Origin: Mermis nigrescens
Lineage: Eukaryota; Nematoda; Enoplea; Mermithida; Mermithidae
Length of the DNA stretch: 64,000 nt
NCBI GenBank assembly: GCA_036768485.1
Contig: JAVLUZ010000190.1
Span: 284,001-348,000 of the forward strand
Reading direction: 5' to 3'
Within the stretch, counting starts at the first letter, position 1; each line of letters opens with the position of its first letter. The position numbers were made by a program, and so were the translations under genes. This document shows, piece by piece, positions 33,910-46,002 of this stretch. The notes under the pieces were generated by a model. The model was not told the origin of the DNA and searched no databases. It was given only the letters and a program-made list of their open reading frames with translations.

Positions 33910-34733
33910 TAAAGCAAGGAAAAATGTTTTGATGGAACAAAAAAGACGAATATACCTGGGATTGTGGATTATTAAGGATACAAAAGGAGGGGACTAGGAA
34001 AAAGCTACCTATGTATTTGCTTAAAGTCACAAAATTTGCTAAAAATCAGACTTTCTCTAAGCAACGCCAAAAATCGAAGTATATTATGCGGCCTGCAGAT
34101 TGAAATGAACTATTGAACCAAAAACGATTGAAAAAGCAGCAAGTTGGCTATGCAGTAGCTATGGGAAATTAAATGGAGTTCACTAGGAGAGACTTTGCAA
34201 GCCAATTGAATGAAATAGCAAACATCGATGCATTCAAGACGATTAAAGAAATCGCTGGTTTAAAGTAGGAATCGCGTAAGCTTACGTGAAACAGACTACA
34301 TGTAGGTCACGCATGCCCACAACGATTTGTTGCACTAACCAATTGACGCCAGGTTCGCTTGCTATAATGCTCATGATAACAAAATAAAACGTCTTTAAAT
34401 ACAATTGCAGTTAGTTTCCTATCAATCACGATACAAAGCGAGTCAGCGTTGCAACTTGCAAGCAATTTGCAAAAAGTAAACATTTTAGATTATGTTTACA
34501 CACTTTTATGTGAAGCATTGAAAATTATTTAATGAAGATTTCATTTTTTCAGAGGCCGCAAAATATACTTCGATTTTTTGCGTCGCTTGGAGAAAGTATT
34601 TTTAGCAAATTTTGCGACTTTAGGCATATGCATAGGTAGCTTTTTCCTGGTCCCCTCCTTTTATATCCTTAATAATCCATTATCCCAAGTATATTCGTCT
34701 TTTTTGTTCCATCGGAGCATTTTTCTTTGCTAA
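33910..34733. mobile_element. family-E long-TIR element, copy 1
   Basis: Inverted ends of about 150 bp: GTTTTGATGGAACAAAAAAG at the left and its counterpart TTTTTTGTTCCATCGGAGC at the right, continuing inward through ACTTGGAAT, GGATTATTAAGG, GGGGACTAGGAAAAAG and AAATCGAAGTATATT. The middle is AT-rich. Two other copies at 39981-41614 and 50248-51044. No coding capacity. Foldback-like. Confidence 0.8.
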
Positions 34734-36960
34734 TACACTACTTTTAATTAGCATGATTTGAGTAAATCAGTCAGTAAACACATACGGTAACATGCCACAG
34801 TACTGACGACAGTCCAAGAACACGGAAAACAATATTGTTCCGAACAACCGCATTATGTTTTTTAAACAAGACAACATTACCTTACTTAAACAGATCAAAG
34901 GCATTCAGCATAAATTCTACGCAAATATTGAGTGTAAAGAAAACCTACGCTCAGATTCGTAATCCTGACGTTACATGGAACATTTTGAAAAAAATTAAGC
35001 TTCTGCAACGCTCTGAAACTAAATTTAATTTTTAGTTTAAACTTCACATAACTACTGGGTGTAAAGAGAACATACAGTCAAATTCGAAATCCTGACCTTA
35101 AGAACATTTATGAAAAAAATTCACGTTTTGCAACGCTCTGGGAGTAAAATAAATTTGTTGTGTAAATTACACATTAAAAATAAACGAATAGTGCAAACTT
35201 TACACAACTACTGGGTGTAGAGAAAACTAACAGTCAGATTCGTAATTCTGACTTTACGCAGAACATTTTGAAAAAAATTGAGCTTCCCCAAGCCTCTAGA
35301 ACTAAAGTTAAAAAATCACGTTTTGCAACGCTCTGGAAGTAAACTAAATTTGTAGTGTAAACTACACAGTACAATAAATGAGTAGTGCAAACTTTACACA
35401 ACTACTGAGTGTAGAGAAAACTAACAATCAGATTCGTAATTCTGACATTACGTAGAACATTTTGAAAAAAATAAAGCTTCCGCAAGGCTCTAGAACTAAA
35501 GTTAATTTGCAGTGTTGACTTTAAACAACCACAGAGTGTAAGGCAGATTGCAGTCGGATTCGTAATTCTGATATAACGATCAACATTTATGGAAAAATTA
35601 AGTCTCCACAATGGCCCGAAGACAAATAATTATAGGTGTAAACCACTTTACATCACTGTTGAATGTAAACAAATTCGCTCTACTGGCGTATCACATTTGA
35701 TTTCTGGTACATTTTTAGACTTGAGATAATGTCCAGACTCATAACCGGAGAAGTTGGCAGAAAAAAACAAGACAGAAACACGTTTAACACACCTAATTTG
35801 TGACCTAACACCTCCCGAAAAAGCTAAATATTGATGTTAATAAACGCGATTTGCAGTGACGTGTACCCGTTAGAAAGTACTTTATTTTTATTCTAATCGA
35901 CCTATCCCGACTTCTAAATGGAGAAAGCGGCGTACAAAAAAAACGGACAAAACGTATTTTCCACCATCCACCACTTTGTAGACTTTAAAAATCTGAATCT
36001 AACTCCTCATTGAGTGTAAAGAAATTCGGTTTCGGTCAGTTTGTAGCCTTCGAATCGTAGTTCGTTCGTATGTGGAAAACTTCTGCTCCGCAAAATATTT
36101 GAGATATTTACCAATCGAAATAGGGAAAAAGCGTGTTTTTTCGCCCATTTTACACCCCTACCCCTGTTTTTGAACTTTACGCCCCCATAAATAACTCAAT
36201 ATTGCGTGTTTTTAAACGTGGTTTGCTGCGATGTGTAGCCTTAAAAGTACTGTATTTTTTGAATTTTATTCATCCAGACTTATAAGCGGGAAAGTTGGCA
36301 GGGTAATCTTTGACAAAAACTGTTTTTTACACCATCCACTAGATTTTAAAGTTTAAACCCCTAGATCGAACTATGGTATTGAACGTAAAAAGGTTTGCTG
36401 TTAAGCAGAAAGTAGCCCTGAAGCCGTAATACATTTATATCAGAAAAAATCTTTTGGGACTCATAATCGGAGTTGTTGGCAGACATAAACAAGTCGAAAA
36501 CTCAACCAAAATATGTTTTTCAACCTCTGATTTTCACACTCTCTACACTTCCATTCGAGAATTAATACGAAATTTAGAAAACAAAAGTGTCATCTGGAGC
36601 ATTCCTTCCTCTACAATTCAAAACCATTAAATTGTCTGAGGCGTCAATACTGAGTTTTTAACAAGCCGTGTAAAAAACCACCAAAATTCACTATATGTTA
36701 TAACGTTATACAAAACTTTTACACGTTCTTTACGCAGTCGGTATTGCGTGTAAAGAAAAACAAAAGAGCAAGGGTAGCGAATTTTTTATTATCTTTCTGT
36801 TAGAGAAAACCACACCTCCCAGATGTGTCCCATTATAGCTGTGAGAGGGGACATGTTTTGGGGGGTACCCAAGTATATTATAGGTACGCGCTAACGCACT
36901 ACCTATGATTACCTGCTTATTTCTATAAGTTGAACGATGCTTATTAACGAATGATGTTTG
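34734..36960. repeat. family-G repeat copy 1: degenerate tandem units
   Basis: Follows directly on family E. Units of roughly 125-200 bp recur, with cores such as ACTTTACACAACTACTGGGT + GTAGAGAAAACTAACAGTCA, GATTCGTAATTCTGAC and CATAACCGGAGAAGTTGGCAG. It ends near AGATGTGTCCCATTATAGC and GGTACGCGCTAACGCACTAC. The same order occurs at 41615-47290 and 51045-52280. No gene seen. Confidence 0.75.
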
Positions 36961-37162
36961 CAATATTGATTTCTCTCAGCGTTGTATTTATTTAGTGTTT
37001 GACGTACGAACGTATTGATGTATTAATTTTTTCTGGTGGTTCTTACGAGACAGTGGGGTGGGACTAGGTGGAACAATCGTAGAATTGCGGGTCTAATAGG
37101 ACACCTGATTATGCTCGTGGTGGGTCCAATGGTACTTCGGTTCTGTCAAGCCGACCAGACAT

Positions 37163-37540
37163 GCACAGCATGAGACTTCTGGGGGGGGGTTGAAATTCTC
37201 AAGTGCCTTTTTTGGGCCCAGAAATGGTGGATACGCGTCAAAAACTTACTTTTAGGCGTTTCTGACGATGCTCTATCTTTCTAGAGCATAAAAACATAAT
37301 AAACTTTCGGTATAAAATCAAAAAAATTGAACAAATAGAATAAAATATAGTCAAAATAGGAGTATATGGCGCGAAGCGCCGAAAATTGGATACTTTTGAG
37401 CAAATAGATAACTAAAAACGCTTAAAACGCACCTTTTATACGAATTTTAAGGACATGTTTGTGAACTTTTGAAAAATAGCGAATTCTGGGGGGGAGGTGA
37501 AAAAATTTCTGGGGTTGAAACCCCTCTCCATACAAGAGCA
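37163..37540. mobile_element. G-run repeat with GGCGCGAAGCGCC palindrome
   Basis: Starts near CAGACATGCACAGCATGAG and shares TTTTTTGGGCCCA.AAATGG, AATATAGTCAAAATAG and ATGGCGCGAAGCGCCG with the block at about 4900-5110. It has the family-B style end (CATGCACAGCATG) with a longer interior. It runs into a family-A copy on the right. Confidence 0.6.
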
Positions 37541-37544
37541 TGGG

Positions 37545-37773
37545 GGTGAAGCGTGGGGGTTTGGGGGTATACACCCTCCAGAAACCAAAATACCCCCAGA
37601 ATTCAATTTTTGAAATTTTCTTGTTTTTTTCGCAATTTTTTGATGCCAATGGATAGTGCTCGATGAGAAACGTTGAAAAGTGGTGTTTTTTCGCCATACC
37701 ACCATTTTAAGGCCATCTTTTGACCTTTGAAAAAATCTTGCACCCCCATAACTTTGGTGCCGCCCACCTATGG
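37545..37773 (-). mobile_element. family-A MITE
   Basis: GTGGGGGTTTGGGGGTATAC through GCCGCCCACCTATGG with the AATGGATAGTGCTCGATGAG block. The left terminus is lost in the neighbouring repeat. Confidence 0.7.
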
Positions 37774-37799
37774 TGAGGCCACCTATGGTGAGGAGTATT

Positions 37800-38165
37800 A
37801 CCCCCTGAGCTCTGAAAAAGTGGCAGCTGTACAGCCTTTTGGCCGAAAAAACATTGCTATATAGCCTTTTTTGGGCTCAGAAAATGGGCTATAAAGCCCT
37901 TTTGGGCTCAGAAAGCTAGCTATATACCTTTTTTGACTCCGAAACATGCTGTGTGAGCTCAGGAATGATATAGTTGTCTATTCTGAGTTTCAGAAGGATG
38001 CATAGCTATTTTCTCGACTCCAAAAAAGGGCTTAATAGCTATAGTCCAAAAAGGCTATATAGCTATGTTTGTGAGTCCAAAAAGGATATACAGCTAGTTT
38101 TCCAGGCCCAAAAAGGCTATATAGTTAGTTTTCTGAGCCCAAAAGGGCTATAGAACCGTTTTTAA
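37800..38165. repeat. degenerate tandem repeat built on GGGCTATATAGC
   Basis: About ten units of roughly 35-40 bp alternating GGGCTCAGAAA / AAAAGGCTATATAGCT motifs in both orientations. The central GCTATATAGC is palindromic. Confidence 0.8.
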
Positions 38166-38559
38166 AAAGAACTTAGTCATCTATAAATTTTTGGTTTTCA
38201 CCCCCCTGAAGGTTTGACCTTGCGCACCGATGCCCCCTCCCCAAGATCGTGTGTGCGGCGATAGTTTTATAAGGATGTAGTGTCAAAATTGTTCCAATGT
38301 TCGTAACAGTGATAATTAGATGATTGCAAAGTATGCACGTAATGTAAAGCTGAATCAAACCTATAATATCAGCACTGAAAAAACTTGTTTATTCTTTTCA
38401 ATGTATGAATTATAAAGTACCTAATCCACTAATTAAGAAGATCCATCTGCTTTGATCCCACATCTTAATGTGCCACTTATTGTCTATACTTAACTATTTA
38501 TTCCGCTTTTAATTCCGCGTGATGGCGAAATAGCTTGCGGCGAATCTTATTCAAGCGTT

Positions 38560-38760
38560 CATATTTTATTAACGAGTTTTGCCCACGACTCTTTCGTTCA
38601 ATTTGTTTTCAGTTCGAAACCATTCATGAGGAATAAATTTTATTCCGCCTGTATCTTTTGGACCTAATAGATTAGCTGATGCCTGCAATCGTCTTTCTAA
38701 TCTGCGTGTACCTGCCACTAAAATTTTTACTTCTATTTCATCACACTTGCGCGCACTTGA
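38560..38760 (-). CDS. possible terminal exon of an unknown gene
   Basis: On the - strand the frame reads CDEIEVKILVAGTRRLERRL, then SANLLGPKDTGGIKFIPHEW, and stops near 38569. The composition is protein-like and the frame is not derived from any repeat seen in the window. I do not recognise the family. The acceptor is uncertain (CGCGCAAG just upstream lacks a pyrimidine tract). It could pair with the candidate exon at 39110-39239. Confidence 0.35.
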
Positions 38761-39109
38761 GTACCCACCCACTCATCTTGTTCGGTAGCTATCTTAGATA
38801 TTTGTTTTTATGAAACTTAGTTGCACCACGATATTTTAGGAATGCATTCCTGCATTCCTAACAATATCTCCAACATAATTTCCCAAGCAAAATTTAATTT
38901 GCTGAAGGTACAGTACAGGGACCCAAAACACATGTATGTACAATGCAATTATCTAATCTTCAGGATGATGGTACGTGTGTGTACGTGAAACCTTGTGCAA
39001 GTAGATTTGTAGAGCTAATAATATTACATTAAATTAGACGTTCAGTGTTTCAAACTAGTTCTCATTGGTAAAAGGGGATGTAATATATAAACAGTGCAGG
39101 ACAAATATA

Positions 39110-39239
39110 TCAGATTACCATGGAATAGTTTATTCAGCTCAGCATAAAATTTAAGCTGATGGAATATCTGTTGTGCGATCAATATTCCAGCATCTGCAGT
39201 AAATTTTCCAGACGCTAGTGCCGTATAGCCGTATTTCAA
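39110..39239 (-). CDS. possible internal exon of an unknown gene
   Basis: On the - strand the frame reads KYGYTALASGKFTADAGILI and QQIFHQLKFYAELNKLF and meets a GT donor (CATG/GTAATC) at about 39108. Its helical, TPR-like look and non-repetitive sequence suggest real coding, but the 5' boundary and product are unknown. Same strand as the candidate at 38560-38760. Confidence 0.35.
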
Positions 39240-39536
39240 GGAAGAATGACTTAATTATTCAAGGATGCGAATAATTTGTATTTAACGGCAAGGACCTACT
39301 TTTCGTTTACCCTGCCGCCAAATTACTATCCAGCTTAAATTGGAAAAAGAATTATCGTAGAAAGGAACAGAATGCACGTAAGAAATATTTGCAGTGCTTA
39401 TGACACTTTATTCTAATGTGAATTCCGAAATTTAATAGTAGGTACTTTTTCCGAGACACGTTTAGCTGAAAATACTCGCATCAGATATCTACTTACTTTT
39501 CAAATCTGTGTTCTGAAAAAGTCGATTGCTCTACTA

Positions 39537-39701
39537 TAGTCTGTTTCACACAACTTCGGTCATAAATTTTAAAACTATCTCCGACAATAAGCTGACAGAT
39601 CGCGATTATAGCATTGATCTGATATATAATTATCGTAACCCTCGGCTTACTGTCGTTGAAAATTCTTAGAATTTATGCACGAAGTTATGTGAAACAGACT
39701 A
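39537..39701 (-). mobile_element. family-C MITE, mariner-like
   Basis: TAGTCTGTTTCAC / GTGAAACAGACTA ends flanked by TA. The interior is the reverse orientation of the copies at 7748 and 28190. Confidence 0.88.
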
Positions 39702-40316
39702 TAAATGCCCATGCCATCCTAATTCTGAAAGTCTTCAAATGTTTTGCATCCGATGGCTTTTTACTTTTAGCTGACTTGACTACGATGTCTCTGTCTCTTT
39801 TTCATTCATCAAAACGCGCGTCTTTAAAAAAATAATGATTTACAATACAAATTTCGATTAATTTTCTATTTGAAAGGCCTGATAGTACTTACTATTTCAA
39901 ATGCTTTGTTAATTAACGGCCTGATGGCCTTCAGCTTTCTAGTCATAGTGCGATACCACACTGCTGTAAGCACTTGTCAATAACAAAGAAAAATTCTCCG
40001 ATGGAACAAAAAGGCCAAATTAACTTGGAATAGCGGATTATTAAAGCCATAAAAGGAGAGGACTAGGAAAAGTCACCTATGCACACAACAAATTATAAGA
40101 ATCTGCTAAAAATCAGACTTTAAGCCACACAAAGATCGAGTATATTCTGCGGCTTTACTTTGAGAAATAAAAAATCAACAGTTTATTCTTTTAAAGAGCT
40201 GATCAATCTGAATTGAAAAAATACAAATTATTTTATTTGCTAAGCTTAACTGAATGCAAGTCCGAACGACCGCTGTTGCAATGGTGTAGAAGTGGGCATT
40301 AGTGTAGTGTATGAAT

Positions 40317-40751
40317 GTCACCACCGTTTCTACTACAATATATTATGAAAAGGGTTGTTTATGAAGCTATAAAAGGTCAACAAGAAAATAGGAAAGCCTA
40401 TATTTCTCAGGGTTGTTTATGAAAATATGAGGTCAAGACGGGGTTATTTATGAAACTATGAGGTCTAGACAAAAAACAATGTGCTTTAATTGTCACAGAA
40501 TCTCAAAAAAGACTAGTCACAAAAATAAAACTCACGTCACATAATGTTACAATAAAGGAAACTTTTTTTTGTTTGCACTTCTTCTCCTTTTTTACCATGA
40601 CCTCATAATTTCATAAACAACTCTGAAAAGTATAGGTTTTCCAATTTTCTTGTTGACCTCATACTTTCATAAACCACCCGGTTTTCCTGTTGACCGTAGA
40701 GCGTTGTAAACAACCCTTTTTATAATATATTGTAGTAGAAACGGTGGTGAC
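40317..40751. mobile_element. family-F MITE with long perfect terminal inverted repeats
   Basis: Begins GTCACCACCGTTTCTACTAC and ends with the exact reverse complement; the near-perfect arm extends about 45 bp (through ATATATTATGAAAAGGG). Degenerate complementarity continues further in (TTGTTTATGAA motifs). 435 bp, non-coding, inserted in family E copy 2. Confidence 0.88.
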
Positions 40752-40927
40752 ATGCTAAACTATACACGTGCGATCAGTTTCTAAATAGGGTGACATTGAC
40801 ATACTACACCAATATGGTAGAAGTGTAGCAAGGCACTGAACATTCGCAAACAGGTTAGCATCGATGAGTTTAGCACACGGCGCAAGAAGAATGAGCGACA
40901 TAACCGTGCAAATAAATACAATTGTGC

Positions 40928-41365
40928 ATAATGATAGACCGGTAATTTTAATAGCTCAAATGTATATGTAAAATGTTAAGGCTATCTGCATCGTCTCGCC
41001 GTCCTAGCATAACATGTGTAACTGTAAAGCCATAAGAAACAGCGCGATGCGAATGTCATAATTTATCTATTGAGCCATTTAACTGAATATTGATTGAATA
41101 TTGTCATAATAATGCGATACTGATATTCAACTAAATCGGCTAATGATAGACCGGTAATTTTAATAGCTCGTGTAAATAATTAGAATGCTAAAGCAGAAGG
41201 AAATGTACCTATGTACGTCATCTTACCGTCCTAGCATAACACGTGTAACTGTGGAGCCTTAAGGAACAGCGTGATGCGAATGTCATAATTTATTGAGCCA
41301 TTTACGTGAATATTGATTGAATATTGCCATAAAATGCGATACTAATATTCAACGAAATCGGCTAT
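40928..41365 (+). repeat. tandem dimer, about 213-bp unit
   Basis: AATGATAGACCGGTAATTTT starts both units (40928 and 41141). The units share GTCCTAGCATAAC, GAATGTCATAATTTAT and ATATTGATTGAATATTG and end in CGAAATCGGCTA-like sequence. Confidence 0.88.
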
Positions 41366-41614
41366 CTGGCACAAGTCAAAGTTTCCTTCTAAGCACTTCA
41401 GCGAACAAGTGAGAAATCTTTTGAGAAGACACCTTTTTCAGAGGCCGCAGAATATATTTCGATTTTTGTGCTGCTTAGCGAACATCTGATTTTTAGCAGA
41501 TTCTTATAATTTGATGTGCGCATAGGTGACTTTCCTTATACCCTCCTCTTGTGGCTTTAATAATCCGCTATTCCAAGTATATTTGTCCTTTTTGTTCCAT
41601 CGGAGCATTTTTCA

Positions 41615-43459
41615 ACCAACTTTTAATTACAATGATTTGAGTGAATCGATTAATAAGCTCTTAGGTAACTTTTTAAATGGAATATAACACTTGAACAACA
41701 CAGTAAACATGATTGTTCATTCACATCAACATCTACATTGCAAACAAGGCTTCTTTAATCGTAATCATGATAATATTAATAACAGTTTTTTGAAAAAAGT
41801 TGCCTTCTACAACGTTTTGAAATAAAAATTGATTTTCAGTTTGAACTTCAGGCTGAGTCACAAAAAACGTTAGATTCGTAATACTGATTTTACGGAGAAA
41901 AGTTTGTAAAAACTTTAACTTGTTTAACTTGAAACATCCTGGGCCTGAAACCTAAAACATGCTGGGCCTGAAGTTAACCTGAAGGATAAAGTTAACACAA
42001 CTAGAGGGTTTGCAACTAATTGCAGCAAGTTCGTAATCGTAATGGTATGGAGAAATCCCTATGGTTTGAAAAAAGTTGATCTTCAGCAATGCTCCGTAGC
42101 TAAAGTTAATTCTTAGAGTAAACTTTACATTACCGCTGAGTATAAAAAATTGTCTAAGATTTGATTCCTAATCCTGATGTTCCGATCTTCCGAATAACAT
42201 TTTACAGAAAATGGACACTCCACAAGGAGTGGAAGAAAAATAAACCTTTCGTGTTAACTACTTTACACCGATATTGAGAAAACTGATTCGTCCACTATCA
42301 TGTGCGACCCTTAAGCTTAAAGCATTCAACGAGCTGAGATCATGCCCCTACTCATAACGGAAGAACATCGTGAACAAAATAGACACAGAAACGTGCTATT
42401 CACCCCTGACCTGTAACTTAACGCTCCAGGACTAACTCAATATTGAGTGTAAAGAAACGCATCTTACTGCGATGTGTAACCCTTAAGACGTTATTCATTT
42501 TTTACATTAGTCCGGACACTACCAATTCATAACCGGAGAACTTAGCAGACATAATAATTGCAAAAACGTTTTTTCACCACAGAGCTAGTATTTTACACCT
42601 CCAGAATAAGTCAGTATTGAATGCAGAGGATTCCGACCAGTGCGGTCTGCAAGCGCGGCCACGTACTTCATTTTTTGAATAGTCCGCACATCCCTATTCA
42701 TAACCGGAGAAGTTGACTTACAAAAAATCGGCAAAAACCGTTTTTTTCATACCAGAGTTTTAACGTTACACCTTCACACCTAACTCAGTATTAAGTTTAA
42801 AAGAAACGCGTTTAAGTGAGATGTATAATCTTTTGAGGCGTACTTTATTTTTAGTATAATTTGCGCGTCTTAAATTATAACCGGCGAAGTTGGCAAACTG
42901 AAAAAAAGGTTTAAAAACGTGTTTTTTCGTGCACCAGCAGTGTAAACTTTAAAATCTGAAAATAGCTTCTCATTGAGTGTAAAGAAATATGGTTTGGGCC
43001 AGTTTGTAAGATTTGAGTTGTAGTACATTTGTGTGTGAAAAACTTGTTCCGAATCCTACTGGAGATATTGACCAATCAAAAAATAAAACAGTGTGTTTTT
43101 CACTCCATCTTGTGCCCCTGATTTCGAGAGAAGAAAACGTTTTTGTTCCCTCCATCTTATACCACCTGATTTCGAACTTTACACCTCCAGAAGTAAGTCA
43201 ATACTGCGTTTTTTCAACGCAATTTGCTGCAGCGTGTAGCCCCTAGAACGCATTTTATATTTTTCTATTCAACTTGTCCCGACATATAATCAGAGAAGTT
43301 GGCGGAGAAATCTGAATCAAAACCTGTTTTTACACCATCCACTAGATTTTAAACTTTAAACCCCTGGCACTAACTCAGTATTGAGTGTAAAAAAGTTTGC
43401 TGGTAAACGGAAAGTAGCCCTTAAGTCGTCGTACATTTCTGTCCGAAAAATTTCTTGGG
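41615..43459. repeat. family-G repeat copy 2, first part
   Basis: Continues from family E copy 2 with diverged versions of the same units seen in 34734-36960 (GAGTGTAAAGAAA; TAACCGGAGAAGTTGGC; TTTTTTCACACCA). It is cut at 43467 by a hAT-like element and resumes at 46003. No gene seen. Confidence 0.7.
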
Positions 43460-43467
43460 ACTCAAAG

Positions 43468-46002
43468 CAGTGATCGGACCGAGGGTACTTTTTGGACCCT
43501 CGGCCTCGGCCGAGGCCGAGGCGCCTTAAAACCCTTGCCTCGGCCGAGGCCGAGGCCGAGCCGAGGGTAATGCCGAGGGTCAAGCTTATATACCTATACC
43601 CATAAATAGTGCTCTTAGAAAATTTTGTATGCACATGAGCTAGAGAATAATCGTAATATTGAACATCTTATCAAATGTCATTTTCAATAATAGTAGATTA
43701 AATGTGTGAAGGATTTTTTGAATAAAGTCAGCAGAATGAAAGCATACTTAATTTAACAAGTTGCCGTTGAAGACTTGGAAAAGTTAATAAAAAATATGGC
43801 TGAACAAGCACTTAAAAACATTTATTACTATACATAAATAAGAAAACAGTGTCAAAGAAATAAAAGAACAAACGAAATTAGCTAAGTAAAGACAGAACTG
43901 TAGCCATTGTTGTGCTCGCTTTTGCAGTAATGCATGTTTAAACACGCTTTTTCAGTCATCCAATTCTGGTGTGGCAGGTAATATGACAGAAACTGCACTG
44001 TACTTTCCGATCATAGTTTCCCACGGTCCAGAGTTGAGGGAAGGGTGAAATCCCAAAATGGGGGACCAGTAAATTAAGTAGTGTCTTTGTATGAGCGAAC
44101 AAATTTTTGTAGATATTTTATATGAATATATTTTTAAACATACACATCTTTACATACTGCCAGTGTGTGACCTGCAACCGGCATGCAGTCCTAAACAGTG
44201 TTTTTTTGTGCAAGATACCTTTTTTACATGTACAAAAATGGTATCCAAAAGTCTTTGAACATTTTGTACATGCAAATTCTTGTGTACTATTATAGTATGG
44301 TACAGTAGCGATTTAGTGTGGTAAAACAGGGGTTTTCGTCCTTCGGTAGCGTATCTTAGCTAACTCCTGGGTCTCTGAATATTTGACATTTTTTCCATTC
44401 TAAATGCAAATTCTACTATTTTAAAGATATATAGGACATACAATTACTGATGCGCCGAAAATTTTCGGGAATTTTACACCTTTTTACAGTTTTTGTCTCT
44501 CCAAAAATCTTTGTGCATGTACAAAGACAGTCCTGAAAAGTCTCTGTACATTATGAAAAATCTTTGCCGAATACAAAAAACCGTGGTCCTAAATGTGATA
44601 ATTCGGCCTGGATATAGTTCATAAGATTATTTGGCGCGAAGCGCCGAAATTTTAATGAGCTTTTGATGAAATTTACACATAAAACTTGAGTGAGAAAGCT
44701 AAAACAACTTGTACTACAAAGTCAGAAATATTACAGATATTGTAATATGCCAATTCAATCTTGTAATAAGCACTATTGTGCTTATAAATCCAATGCAACA
44801 TCAGGATAAATTAGTCAATTTTATCTTTGAACGGCTAAATGTGCTGAGTTATTAAATAGTACTTGTTTTGCATAAAATTTTTAAAAACAGTATAAATGGA
44901 TACAAAAGATATTTAAATCTGCATAAAGATGCCTAGATTACACAAAAATTGACTTTTGAGTGTTTAATGCCTCTGCTTCAATCTAAATACAGTATATTAG
45001 CGATATTTTGCGCGAAGCGCCGAAAATTTTTGAAATTTCGTAAAAAATTTTGAAAAACGATATAATTAATATCACTTTGTCCAAGAAAGTATTTTAACAT
45101 TGTATAAAAATGGCTCCAAAAAATGCACGAGCCAAAATTGATTTTTGGCAAAACCTGCATTTATTGGCCATTTTTAGGTGCGTTTTTGCGATTTTCGGCC
45201 GAAAATTCGTAATCATGTACGCCCTCTCCCATAAAAATGGCCGAAAACCATACGTGTAACAGGAAGGACTTTGAGGAATTCCCCACCCACCCAGGGTTGG
45301 ACGTCCTCCCCTAACCCTTCCCTCCAACGTCAGAAAATTTTGACCCACCCTCCCCCTTTTTGGCGAAAATTTGCGGAGTCGCTAATCCCCCACCCGAAAT
45401 TTCTAGCCGTTACATGTATGCCGAGGAGCCCCTCCCGAAAATTTTGAGCTGTTACATGCATGTTTTATAGTGACAGTTTGTCTATTTACTCTTGCTTACG
45501 TTCAAAAATACTGTATCACTTCGGGAAATTCTAATAGTTAGCTGCACTTTTGCCATAGTAAAAATTAGGTTCAAAAATATTCAAAAGGTTTTCACCAAAA
45601 ATCGTCTGACAGTGACTTGAGTCTTGCACCCTGAGAGGGGGTAATAAACCTCCCTCACCCCTCCCTTCGGGAATGTGTGTTTCCGATCCATGTAGCAAGC
45701 ATGAGAATTAAAACTTAGTCATCACATGAATAATAAATTGGCACTTTGCTGTATGTAACCTTGTGTAACTGGGTACGCGACTAAAACCACAAGAAAAGTC
45801 TATAGGTAAAAAATAGTCTTTGTACTGCAGATGCATTCTAAATAGTTAATATTCAACGGACATATTAAACTTATTCAAATTTGATTTTAACCCTCGGCGC
45901 CTCGGCACTTTTCAGCTTCGCCCTCGGCGCCGAGGCCGAGGCTCCAAAAACGCCGAGGCTTGCCGAGGCGAGGCCGAGGCCGAGGCCTCGGTCCGATCAC
46001 TG
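43468..46002. mobile_element. hAT-like element with GGCCGAGG subterminal repeats (TSD ACTCAAAG)
   Basis: Perfect termini CAGTGATCGGACCGAGG / CCTCGGTCCGATCACTG, with dense CTCGGCCGAGGCCGAGG palindromes just inside both ends. The exact 8-bp duplication ACTCAAAG lies at 43460-43467 and 46003-46010. 2.5 kb, no transposase recognised. It carries a family-D copy (44196-44585) and G-run repeat fragments around 45230-45480. Confidence 0.93.
44196..44585. mobile_element. family-D element (TSD GTCCTAAA)
   Basis: CAGTGTTTTTTTGTGC start, ATACAAAAAACCGTG end, exact duplication GTCCTAAA at 44188-44195 and 44586-44593. The interior matches 24277-24718 in reverse order of landmarks. This copy defines the family ends best. 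Confidence 0.93.

Larger units (their letters stand above)
38166..39536. other. mostly unique sequence around two candidate exons
   Basis: Apart from the two possible - strand exons I see no feature. There is a small palindrome AGGAATGCATTCCT near 38839. Confidence 0.4.
39981..41614. mobile_element. family-E long-TIR element, copy 2, enlarged by inner repeats
   Basis: Left arm starts CAAAGAAAAATTCTCCGATG and right arm ends TTTTTGTTCCATCGGAGC. Between them are a second long-TIR MITE (40317-40751) and a two-unit tandem repeat (40928-41365). This roughly doubles the length relative to copies 1 and 3. Confidence 0.75.
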
